From Planctomycetota bacterium (GTDB lineage Bacteria > Planctomycetota > Planctomycetia > Pirellulales > Pirellulaceae), in the NCBI GenBank assembly GCA_003671195.1, contig QWPJ01000172.1, positions 1-33,126 of the forward strand: a stretch of 33,126 nt of DNA. The letters are read 5' to 3'. The stretch's first letter is position 1; each line of letters opens with the position of its first letter. This document shows, piece by piece, positions 24,964-31,803 of the stretch. The position numbers and the translations under genes are program-made. The notes beneath the pieces are model-generated. The model was not told the DNA's origin. It worked only from the letters and a program-made list of their open reading frames with translations, and did not search any database.

Positions 24964-26964
24964 ATGTCTGCCGCATTTGATTTCGATTCCTTTTTGGCCA
25001 ATACCGGCAGCGATGTCGCATTAAAAACTTCGGGAACTGGTCCTGAGGGCTCTTTGCCACTGACCGACGAAATGCTTAGGACGTGGTCGAGCGGGGATTT
25101 GTTCGGCTTTACCCAGAACGCTGGGATGGGTTGGGATCCGAAGAAGATGCTTGGCCCACAGTTTTTGCTTTTGAGCACCCAGGGTGGATTGCGGGCTGAG
25201 GATGGGCAACCGATCGCGCTGGGTTATCACACGGGGCATTGGGAGGTAGGGTTGTTGGTAAGGGCTGCTGCTGAGTGGTTCTTTGAGAACGGTGGGGTGC
25301 CCTTTGCCGGATATGTCAGCGATCCATGCGATGGTCGCACCCAAGGGACTACAGGGATGTTCGATTCGCTCCCTTATCGCAACGATGCGGCCATTGTCTT
25401 TCGGCGATTGATCCGATCCTTGCCGACGCGACGCGGCGTGCTCGGGGTAGCGACCTGTGACAAGGGGCTTCCGGCGATGATGCTTGCACTCGCTGGTGCC
25501 TCGAATCTTCCGAGCATTGTGGTCCCAGGAGGAGTGACCTTACCGGCTCGCAACGCCGATGGTCCCGAGGAGGATCTGGGTAAAGTCCAGACCATTGGGG
25601 CGCGGTACATCAATGGGATGATCTCGCTTGAAGATGCTTCTGCGGCAGGCTGCAAAGCTTGTGGTTCAGCCGGTGGCGGTTGCCAGTTTTTAGGGACTGC
25701 CGCGACGAGCCAAGTCGTCGCAGAGGCTTTGGGCTTGACGGCCCCGCATGCGGCCTTGGCTCCCAGCGGCCAACCGGTATGGTTGGACATCGCAAGGCAA
25801 TCGGCCAAGATTCTTTGGGATCAGCATCAACGCAAGGCCAAGCTTGCAGATATCCTATGTGAGGATTCGTTTCACAACGCGATCGCCGTGCATGCGGCAT
25901 GCGGAGGATCGACCAACTTGCTTTTGCATATTCCGGCCGTCGCGTTTGCCGCAGGAATCCAGCGCCCGAGCCTTGAAACTTGGACCGCGTTGAATCGTCA
26001 AGTCACCCGTTTTGTCGATGTGCTTCCCAACGGACCTCAGTACCATCCGACCCTCCGGCTGTTCCTTGCCGGCGGCGTTCCTGAAATCATGTGGCACCTG
26101 CGAGAGTTAGGGATTGCCAAATGCGACTGCAAAACCGTCACCGGGATGACTTGGCATGAAATCTTGGACCGATGGAAGGATTCACCGCGTCGTAAGGCGA
26201 TGCGTGAGTTGCTCAAGGCGCGAGACCATGTGGATCCCGACGATGTGATCCTTCCTCCGGCGAAGGCCAAGCAGATGGGGATGACCAGCACCGTATGTTT
26301 TCCCAAGGGGAACATCGCCCCGGAGGGTTCTGTGATCAAATCGACGGCGATCGACCCGAGCGTGATCGACCCCGATGGCGTGTACCGAAAACAGGGACCC
26401 GCTCGCGTATTTACGTCCGAAAAGGAAGCGGTTGCAGCGGCCAAGGGTCAACATCCTCATCCATTGAAAGCTGGGGATATTGTGGTCCTCATCGGTTGTG
26501 GGCCGATGGGTACTGGGATGGAAGAAACTTACCAATTGACCAGCGTGCTTCGGTATCTAGAGTATGGCAAGCACGTAGCGGTACTTACCGACGCTCGATT
26601 CTCTGGAGTAAGCACCGGGGCATGCATCGGCCATATCGGTCCCGAAGCGCTTGCCGGTGGTCCGATCGGTAAACTTCGCGATGGCGACCGGATCGAGATT
26701 ACCATCGACCGAACCAGCTTGGAGGCGAGCGTTGACTTTGTTGGTTGCGATGGAGCGATATTTTCAGCCCAGCGAGGCAGCCAGATACTCGCCGAGCGAG
26801 AACCCCATGCGGGGCTTGCACCCGATCCGAGGCTTCCGACCGACACCCGATTGTGGGCTGCGATGCAACGCGCCAGCGGTGGGACTTGGGGAGGCTGTGT
26901 CTACGATCCGGATCGGATCATCGAGCTGCTTGCTGCGGGGATCAAGGCGACCGAATCCCGATGA
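24964..26964 (+). CDS. YjhG/YagF-type sugar-acid (xylonate) dehydratase, IlvD/Edd superfamily
   Basis: This 666-residue protein is close to E. coli YjhG/YagF over its whole length: [120 protein letters not shown] and [11 protein letters not shown]. The Cys in DPCDG, ATCDKG and the C-K-A-C loop are the iron-sulfur ligands or their neighbours. These enzymes dehydrate sugar acids such as D-xylonate to 2-keto-3-deoxy acids in the cytoplasm. Together with the sugar dehydrogenase at 6358-7461 and the lactonase at 5144-6154 it could form an oxidative pathway, though it is far from them. Its stop codon overlaps the start of pabA. Confidence 0.93.
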   Translation: MSAAFDFDSFLANTGSDVALKTSGTGPEGSLPLTDEMLRTWSSGDLFGFTQNAGMGWDPKKMLGPQFLLLSTQGGLRAEDGQPIALGYHTGHWEVGLLVRAAAEWFFENGGVPFAGYVSDPCDGRTQGTTGMFDSLPYRNDAAIVFRRLIRSLPTRRGVLGVATCDKGLPAMMLALAGASNLPSIVVPGGVTLPARNADGPEEDLGKVQTIGARYINGMISLEDASAAGCKACGSAGGGCQFLGTAATSQVVAEALGLTAPHAALAPSGQPVWLDIARQSAKILWDQHQRKAKLADILCEDSFHNAIAVHAACGGSTNLLLHIPAVAFAAGIQRPSLETWTALNRQVTRFVDVLPNGPQYHPTLRLFLAGGVPEIMWHLRELGIAKCDCKTVTGMTWHEILDRWKDSPRRKAMRELLKARDHVDPDDVILPPAKAKQMGMTSTVCFPKGNIAPEGSVIKSTAIDPSVIDPDGVYRKQGPARVFTSEKEAVAAAKGQHPHPLKAGDIVVLIGCGPMGTGMEETYQLTSVLRYLEYGKHVAVLTDARFSGVSTGACIGHIGPEALAGGPIGKLRDGDRIEITIDRTSLEASVDFVGCDGAIFSAQRGSQILAEREPHAGLAPDPRLPTDTRLWAAMQRASGGTWGGCVYDPDRIIELLAAGIKATESR

Positions 26965-27566
26965 TCCTACTGCTGGATAACTACGATAGTTTCGTCTACA
27001 ACCTGGACCGTTATCTTCAGCGTCTTGGGCAAGCGACATTGGTGCTCCGAAGCGATTCGATCGGTTGCGAGGGAGTCGCTAGGCTAAGACCCTCGGCGAT
27101 TGTGATTTCCCCGGGTCCTAAGGACCCGGATCATGCAGGATGCTCGATGGAGGTCATCCGTCGTTTTTGCGGATCTATCCCGATCTTAGGCGTCTGCTTA
27201 GGGCATCAGGCTATCGGTCAAGCCTTGGGTGGCCGGATCGTTCGAGCTACCCAGCCCATGCATGGCAAGGCGACTCGGATTCACCATACGAGCGATCGAT
27301 TGCTCAAGGGATTGCCTCAGGAATTTCAGGTCGGCCGGTACCATTCCTTGGCGATCGATCCGACGAGTCTGCCGTCGGTCCTGAGGCCGACGGCCTGGAC
27401 CCACGACGGAACGATCATGGCGATCGAGCACACCGAGCATCCGGTCTTTGGAGTTCAGTTTCACCCTGAGTCGATTCTGACCGAGCATGGTTATTCCATC
27501 TTGAGCAACTTTTTGAGCAGTGCAGGGCTTAGCACGGCGGCGATTCCGATTTCGGATCTCGCGTAG
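26961..27566 (+). CDS. pabA: Anthranilate / aminodeoxychorismate synthase glutamine amidotransferase
   Basis: Start at ATG 26961, which overlaps the dehydratase stop (ATGA); 201 residues. The longer frame back to 26745 is a shadow of the dehydratase. It is a class I glutamine amidotransferase with N-terminal [13 protein letters not shown], the oxyanion region [11 protein letters not shown], catalytic C79 in [11 protein letters not shown], and H168/E170 in [12 protein letters not shown]. This matches TrpG/PabA. It supplies ammonia to the chorismate-using partner for tryptophan or folate synthesis. No trpE/pabB is adjacent, and the neighbour is a sugar-acid dehydratase, so I cannot say which pathway. 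Confidence 0.92.
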   Translation: MILLLDNYDSFVYNLDRYLQRLGQATLVLRSDSIGCEGVARLRPSAIVISPGPKDPDHAGCSMEVIRRFCGSIPILGVCLGHQAIGQALGGRIVRATQPMHGKATRIHHTSDRLLKGLPQEFQVGRYHSLAIDPTSLPSVLRPTAWTHDGTIMAIEHTEHPVFGVQFHPESILTEHGYSILSNFLSSAGLSTAAIPISDLA

Positions 27567-27574
27567 CTTGAGAG

Positions 27575-29389
27575 CTACTCCTCCTGCTGCATCTTGCCAC
27601 GACCGAATGAGAATTCGAACTCGCTCAGCGCCGGGATAAGCATCGCTGCGGTGGCAAACGCGTAAGAGACGACGACCGTAGAAAACACGGTGAGCTCTTG
27701 GTCGCGAAGAATAAAACTGGTGATGGCAAAGAAGGTAAGAAAAGGGAGCAGAAAGGAAGTCAGTGCGATTGCCGGTGAAGGGTTGCGATTGCCGATGGCT
27801 AAGTACAAACCGGTACCGCCCCCGAGGATGATCATCAAGAAGGGGGCCAACTGCCGACCAAACGAGCCGCGGAACATCAGCATGATCAGCATGCAAGTCG
27901 CGACGCCGAGGAACAGGAAGAAAACCGTTCCGAGGCTCGTGCCGATGGCTGTGCGACTTTGGTGATAGATCATCCCGCAGTGGATTCCAAGCATGCAAAC
28001 AAACAGGTCCATGACCAGCATTGCGATGCCCGTAAAGATCAGGTTTTCGGTAGAGAGCCCACCGTAAAACCAAGGGATCATGAGCAGGAGAATCGGTAGG
28101 AGGACCATCTCCTTCATCACATAGAGGACTCCGAGGATCTTGCCGAAAATGAAATCGACCGAGGTGATCTCGGTGACCAAGAGCAAATCGAGGGCTCCGC
28201 CGTCGCGCTCGTTGGTCACCGAATTGACCGCCAGAGCATTGATTAAGATCAGCGAGAAAACCAAAAGGGGTGCGAGGATCGTAACGGCCGGAGCGACCAA
28301 TTGCTCTTGGTACCCACGGTCGGCCATCGAACCGGGCCCACTGCGGGCGATTTGGAACAGGCCGAAGGCCACACAGGCGGCAAGGATTAAATAGGCAACT
28401 CGAATGATCAAGACTTTTTTGCCGTAGGCCCAAGTCCGCATCTCGCGCCAGAGGATCGGGTTGGACCACATCGGACGCGGGTCGCGACTCTTCCAGGACT
28501 TGATGGCCCTAGCGCCAGCGGGTAATTCAGATGCTCCGAGGTCGCTCGATTCGCTCTGAGCATCGGAGTATTCGGCCGAGACCTTGCGACGCTCGCGGTT
28601 GGGGTTCCAGACCCTGAGTCGTAGGATGGAGAGCCCCATGAGCATTAGGGCACCTGCAAGCAAGACCGAGGAGCTCTCGATTGCCTGCTCCCAAACCCCT
28701 AGGGGCGAGGCCGTCGCGCTGCGCAGGATTGGCTGCGCGACCTGCCATACGGCCCGAATCGGACTAAAGGCAGTGGCGAACTTGGGGGCGATTCCCGGAA
28801 TGACGCCCAATTGGATCGCTTCGCCGACGGCGAGCCAGATCGCCACGGCCAGGAGAGTCACGGCAATGGCTTGGAACGTTTTCTCTCTCCAAAACGCGAT
28901 GGTCGCTCCTAGAGTGCAAGTCAGAACGATGGTGCTGGCCGTGATCAGAGCGACACTGGCGGATTGTTCGAGAGAAACCCCACCGAGCAAGGGTGGGAGA
29001 AAAAGAATTGGCGCGACGGCCAGCAACGCGTTGAATGCTCCTAAAAGTCCTGAGCCGACTTTGCCCAAGACCACCTCGGAGTTGCTCAGCGAGGTCATCA
29101 AAAGCAGGGTTAGCGTCTGCTTGTCCTTCTCGTGGCTTACGGCCGTGACGCCGGCCAAGGCCCCTAGAAACATCAAAACAAACAACTGAAACGGGGCGAT
29201 GAGTTGAAAAATCAGGACCCCGAACCGGGCCAAATCGCCGGCGTTTTGGACCGGTTGAACGCCGGCCAGAAGCAGCCATGTCGTGCTGATGATCGCAAAG
29301 ACCATGACGAGGAAGACCACCCGCGCGGCAAAGTGTCGAGGGCGGCGCGGTAGCACGGCGGTTTCGCGTTGAAAAATCGGTCCAATCAT
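27575..29389 (-). CDS. ABC-2 type transporter permease, duplicated (two modules in one chain)
   Basis: This 604-residue integral membrane protein is built from two ABC-2 modules. The first has a leading helix, SHEKDKQTLTLLLMTSLSNS, then VVLGKVGSGLLG, and more helices. A charged cytoplasmic linker (about 275-315) follows, then NPILWREMRTWAYGKK. The second module has TNERDGGALDLLLVTEITSV and IFGKILGVLYVMKE. The two echoes of 'E-x-D-x-x-x-L-x-LLL-x-T ... GK' show the internal duplication. It would need an ATPase from elsewhere; none is adjacent. Substrate unknown. It converges with pabA (8-base gap). Confidence 0.9.
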   Translation of the reverse strand: MIGPIFQRETAVLPRRPRHFAARVVFLVMVFAIISTTWLLLAGVQPVQNAGDLARFGVLIFQLIAPFQLFVLMFLGALAGVTAVSHEKDKQTLTLLLMTSLSNSEVVLGKVGSGLLGAFNALLAVAPILFLPPLLGGVSLEQSASVALITASTIVLTCTLGATIAFWREKTFQAIAVTLLAVAIWLAVGEAIQLGVIPGIAPKFATAFSPIRAVWQVAQPILRSATASPLGVWEQAIESSSVLLAGALMLMGLSILRLRVWNPNRERRKVSAEYSDAQSESSDLGASELPAGARAIKSWKSRDPRPMWSNPILWREMRTWAYGKKVLIIRVAYLILAACVAFGLFQIARSGPGSMADRGYQEQLVAPAVTILAPLLVFSLILINALAVNSVTNERDGGALDLLLVTEITSVDFIFGKILGVLYVMKEMVLLPILLLMIPWFYGGLSTENLIFTGIAMLVMDLFVCMLGIHCGMIYHQSRTAIGTSLGTVFFLFLGVATCMLIMLMFRGSFGRQLAPFLMIILGGGTGLYLAIGNRNPSPAIALTSFLLPFLTFFAITSFILRDQELTVFSTVVVSYAFATAAMLIPALSEFEFSFGRGKMQQEE

Positions 29390-29461
29390 AGCCGTTAGTT
29401 TAACGAACGGTGGGAATCCAAGCTATATCTGGCCTCGCAAATCCAAGTCGGAGGCGACTTT

Positions 29462-29604
29462 CAGTGTAGAGCCATTGTCCCCAATGGCTCCGCGACGACG
29501 CGCAAGCGGCGGCGTTTTATGGCTTTTTCGGCTGTTTTGTTTTACTTTCTGCGGTGGTTTCAGGTTCTGATCGATTGGGGACAATCGATCTACCATTTCG
29601 ACGC
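29462..29604. repeat. REP/BIME-like element, copy 1 (143 bp)
   Basis: This is the first of two near-identical units. It begins with CAGTGTA and the hairpin GAGCCATTG-TCCC-CAATGGCTC (29469-29490, perfect 9-bp stem), with GTAG at its foot (29466-29469). It ends with the hairpin GATCGATTG-GGGA-CAATCGATC (29569-29590), with CTAC (GTAG on the other strand) at its outer foot. The two ends are therefore inverted copies, sharing the core ATTGTCCCCAAT. Between them is a T-rich, non-coding stretch. This is the layout of two REP palindromes facing each other (a BIME). Confidence 0.8.
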
Positions 29605-29621
29605 GCAGCGGAGGGGTCTTA

Positions 29622-29764
29622 CAGTGTAGAGCCATTGTCCCCAATGGCTCCGCGACGACGCGCAAGCGGCGGCGACTTATGGCTTTTTCGGCTGTTTTGT
29701 TTTACTTTCTGCGGTGGTTTCAGGTTCTGATCGATTGGGGACAATCGATCTACCATTTCGACGC
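29622..29764. repeat. REP/BIME-like element, copy 2 (143 bp, direct repeat at 160-bp period)
   Basis: This repeats 29462-29604 with only two mismatches (GGCGTTTTAT at 29511-29520 becomes GGCGACTTAT at 29671-29680), after a 17-bp spacer. Both hairpins are preserved exactly (29629-29650 and 29729-29750). The element is thus a recent tandem duplication in the spacer between the ABC-2 permease gene and the DUF2203 operon. Confidence 0.8.
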
Positions 29765-29771
29765 ATGAAAA

Positions 29772-29875
29772 GTCGGTGCCAGCACTCATGCCAGGGGCGC
29801 CGACAGGCCGGAGGCCTATCCCACGGGTAATGAAAAACAGTGAGCGGACGCTTAATTAGGCCGACTGATTCGGCC
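29772..29875. other. Cluster of further hairpins downstream of the BIME-like repeats
   Basis: Three stems follow in about 100 bases: GTCGGTGCC / GGCGCCGAC (29772-29780 with 29796-29804, one G-T wobble), AGGCC-GGA-GGCCT (29805-29817) and GGCCGA-CTGAT-TCGGCC (29859-29875). None is followed by a T-tract, so they are not clear intrinsic terminators. They may belong to the same repetitive island. Confidence 0.5.
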
Positions 29876-29897
29876 AGAGGGATCTGGCGTTGAGCAA

Positions 29898-30065
29898 ATG
29901 AGCTATACGAACCTTTGTTTTCTGGTTATTGTCAATGCGGTTATCGCTTTGCATTTGATTGTTTTGTTCCGAGCGTTGCGCCTTTACAGAGGTTTTGGGT
30001 CGTGCCCGCCACATTTCACTTTTCGCATGAACAAGCTCGCTCGATGCTGCCGTTGCTTCGGCTGA
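29898..30065 (+). CDS. Possible 55-residue small membrane protein
   Basis: ATG 29898 opens a 55-codon frame ending TGA 30063-30065. Residues 5-24 form a convincing membrane helix (NLCFLVIVNAVIALHLIVLF), followed by a basic edge (RALRLYRGF). The last 20 residues are Cys/Arg-rich and overlap the DUF2203 gene in another frame. Either it is a real small single-pass protein that overlaps its neighbour, or the upstream part is a decayed coding segment. No family recognised. Confidence 0.3.
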   Translation: MSYTNLCFLVIVNAVIALHLIVLFRALRLYRGFGSCPPHFTFRMNKLARCCRCFG

Positions 30066-30427
30066 TCGTCGCTGATATTTCGTTGTCGCACCGGGAGCTT
30101 ACCGATCGTCGCTCGCACTTGCGCAGGATGCTCCGGAGTCACCAGGGCAAGGCGAGGTACCAAGTGTACGATCAGGAAATCGTCGAAATGCAAAAGGAGT
30201 TGGCAGACGAGGCGAGGCATTTGGACGAGTACATTAGCGAGCTTGAGCGTCTCGGGGTGATTCTTCGTTCGGCCCATGAGGGGATCGTTGATTTTCCGAC
30301 CTCGATCGATGATCGGCGGGCTTTTTTTACTTGGCAGATGGGGCAGGATGATGTCAGTGATTTTCATTGGCACGATGAATCGACGGCTGAGCGTCGAAGG
30401 CTAGCCTCGACGAGCCCAGAGGGCTGA
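30002..30427 (+). CDS. DUF2203 family protein
   Basis: The frame opens with TTG 29915, but family similarity begins at ATFHFSHEQARSMLPLL. GTG 30002, with AGAGG about 9 bases upstream, is the likely start (141 residues). It matches DUF2203: the opening TxEEAxxLLPLLR-like segment, a charged helical middle (about residues 30-85, heptad-like, probably coiled coil), then LGVILRSAHEGIVDFPT and FFTWQMGQDDVSDFHW near the end. Function of the family is unknown. It leads a four-gene plus-strand run with the MazG-like, QueD-like and receiver-like genes. Confidence 0.8.
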   Translation: MPATFHFSHEQARSMLPLLRLIVADISLSHRELTDRRSHLRRMLRSHQGKARYQVYDQEIVEMQKELADEARHLDEYISELERLGVILRSAHEGIVDFPTSIDDRRAFFTWQMGQDDVSDFHWHDESTAERRRLASTSPEG

Positions 30428-30469
30428 TAGGTTTGGCTCGAGGGCCAAGGCTTTGGATTTCGATCGATT

Positions 30470-30823
30470 ATGGAAAACCCCCAAGAGCCCCTGTCGCTTA
30501 ACGAATTGCAGCAGACGGTCGATCGTTGGATCCAAACGATCGGGGTCCGGTATTTCTCTGAATTGACCAATGTGGCGGTGTTGATGGAGGAAGTCGGGGA
30601 GTTGGCGCGGATTTTTGCGAGAACTTATGGCGATCAGAGCTTTAAAAAAAGCGACCCTGCCTACAATCTCTCTGACGAGATGGCTGACGTCCTGTTTGTT
30701 TTGGTCTGTTTAGCGAACCAAACTGGAGTCGACTTGGATTCGGCCATGCGGGCGAACCTTTTGAAAAAGACTCAGCGGGACATCGATCGTCATCGAGAAA
30801 ACCCGAAACTCCAAGGTCCCTGA
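30470..30823 (+). CDS. MazG-like nucleotide pyrophosphohydrolase
   Basis: This 117-residue all-alpha protein has the MazG magnesium site EExxE...ExxD: E40/E41/E44 in LMEEVGELARIF and E70/D73 in SDEMADVLFVLVCL. Enzymes of this fold cut nucleoside triphosphates to monophosphate and pyrophosphate, often cleaning up abnormal nucleotides. The single short domain resembles the dimeric MazG-like proteins rather than two-domain MazG. It lies 42 bases after the DUF2203 gene and 36 before the QueD-like gene. Confidence 0.9.
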   Translation: MENPQEPLSLNELQQTVDRWIQTIGVRYFSELTNVAVLMEEVGELARIFARTYGDQSFKKSDPAYNLSDEMADVLFVLVCLANQTGVDLDSAMRANLLKKTQRDIDRHRENPKLQGP

Positions 30824-30859
30824 GTTTTTGTCACCAACGAACAACGGAAACGCATTTTT

Positions 30860-31339
30860 ATGAACCTGACGATCATGCGACGCATCAAGTTTTGCGCCGG
30901 TCACCGCTTGTACGGCCATGGTGGCAAGTGCGAGAATTTCCACGGGCATAATTACGTGTGTGATTTCTTTGTCACCAGTCAGAACCAGGATTCGGTTGGT
31001 CGAGTGATCGACTTTTCGGACCTCAAGTCCCGCTGCAAGGGTTGGATAGACGAGCACTGGGATCACAGCTTTTTGATCTGCAAGGACGACGACAACGCGA
31101 TTGCAGCCTTGAAGGTCGTCACGCCCTGTCGCCTGTTCGTTTTGCCTTACAATCCGACGGCCGAGAACATGGCCAAGTACCTGCTTGAGGAGGTTTGCCC
31201 AACGATCCTTGAGGGAAGCGGAGCGGTTGCAACTCGCGTTAGGATTTGGGAGACCGACGAATCGTATGCCGAGGCGAGTATTTCTCTGCACGAGGGTACG
31301 ATTTCGACGAGCTATCAATCCGCGATTGCTGGGGATTAG
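30860..31339 (+). CDS. 6-pyruvoyl-tetrahydropterin synthase / QueD-like protein
   Basis: This 159-residue protein has the T-fold signature. Zinc ligands are H15 (FCAGHRL) and H28/H30 (ENFHGHNY), and the catalytic Cys is C24 just before them. VIDFSDLK, LDH-like DEHWDHSFL, and PTAENMAKYL follow. Family members make 6-carboxy-tetrahydropterin for queuosine (QueD) or act in tetrahydropterin/folate routes. No other que genes are next to it, so the product is left open. Confidence 0.92.
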   Translation: MNLTIMRRIKFCAGHRLYGHGGKCENFHGHNYVCDFFVTSQNQDSVGRVIDFSDLKSRCKGWIDEHWDHSFLICKDDDNAIAALKVVTPCRLFVLPYNPTAENMAKYLLEEVCPTILEGSGAVATRVRIWETDESYAEASISLHEGTISTSYQSAIAGD

Positions 31340-31347
31340 GACCGACG

Positions 31348-31803
31348 ATGGAACCGAATAAACAGCAAGCGAGTACCGGGCAAGCGAGCGTACTTTTCAT
31401 CGGCAACGATTTGATGTTTCAGTCGAAGATTTCCTCGGCTTGCAGGCAAGCGGGAATGTCGCTCGGGGTGATTCGAAACCCCAAGGTTCTCGGTGATGTT
31501 TCGATAAGCGGTGCATCGATAAGCGGTGATTCGACGGGCGGCTCGGCCGATGAGGCGGGAGTTCCTAGATTGATCGTCGTGGACTTGGGGCTTGCGAATC
31601 TCGATTTAGCGGAGGTGCTTGCCTCAGGTCGGCAGATTTGGCCGACGACCAAGTGGCTCGGTTATGGAGCGCATGTCCAGGCCGATCGGCTCGATTCGGC
31701 CACGGAGTTGGGACTCGATGTGGTGCTGACCCGAGGCCAGTTCGACCGGGATATGGTTCGGGTACTTCAGGGTTTTGCAGGGGAGGGCTTTGCAGGCTCT
31801 TAG
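31348..31803 (+). CDS. Degenerate receiver-like (CheY-fold) protein
   Basis: Start at ATG 31348 (151 residues), 8 bases after the QueD-like gene. A beta strand SVLFIGNDLMFQSKI opens the protein. A Ser/Gly repeat linker (about 50-68) interrupts it. Then come LIVVDLGLANLD, with D79 in the phospho-acceptor position, and WLGYGAHV, then DVVLTRGQF, where Arg sits in place of the conserved Lys. This is the outline of a receiver domain that has lost key residues, so phosphorylation is doubtful. No output domain. Function not recognised. Its stop overlaps the convergent cysNC stop by 4 bases. Confidence 0.7.
   Translation: MEPNKQQASTGQASVLFIGNDLMFQSKISSACRQAGMSLGVIRNPKVLGDVSISGASISGDSTGGSADEAGVPRLIVVDLGLANLDLAEVLASGRQIWPTTKWLGYGAHVQADRLDSATELGLDVVLTRGQFDRDMVRVLQGFAGEGFAGS
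31501..31545. repeat. Short 15-bp tandem repeat inside the receiver-like gene
   Basis: Units start at 31501 (TCGATAAGCGGTGCA), 31516 (TCGATAAGCGGTGAT) and a diverged third at 31531. They encode the SISGA/SISGD linker. The unit is a multiple of three and keeps the frame. Confidence 0.85.

Noticed and set aside
26745..26960. Upstream extension of pabA
   Set aside because: Lies wholly within the dehydratase gene in another frame; homology starts at [10 protein letters not shown].
27198..28469. Long minus-strand ORF of 423 codons over pabA and the ABC-2 gene
   Set aside because: Pro/Arg/His-rich shadow translation, overlaps two clear genes and has no domain.
29859..29875. Intrinsic terminator reading of the GGCCGA hairpin
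   Set aside because: Stem of 6 bp with no following T-tract on either strand.
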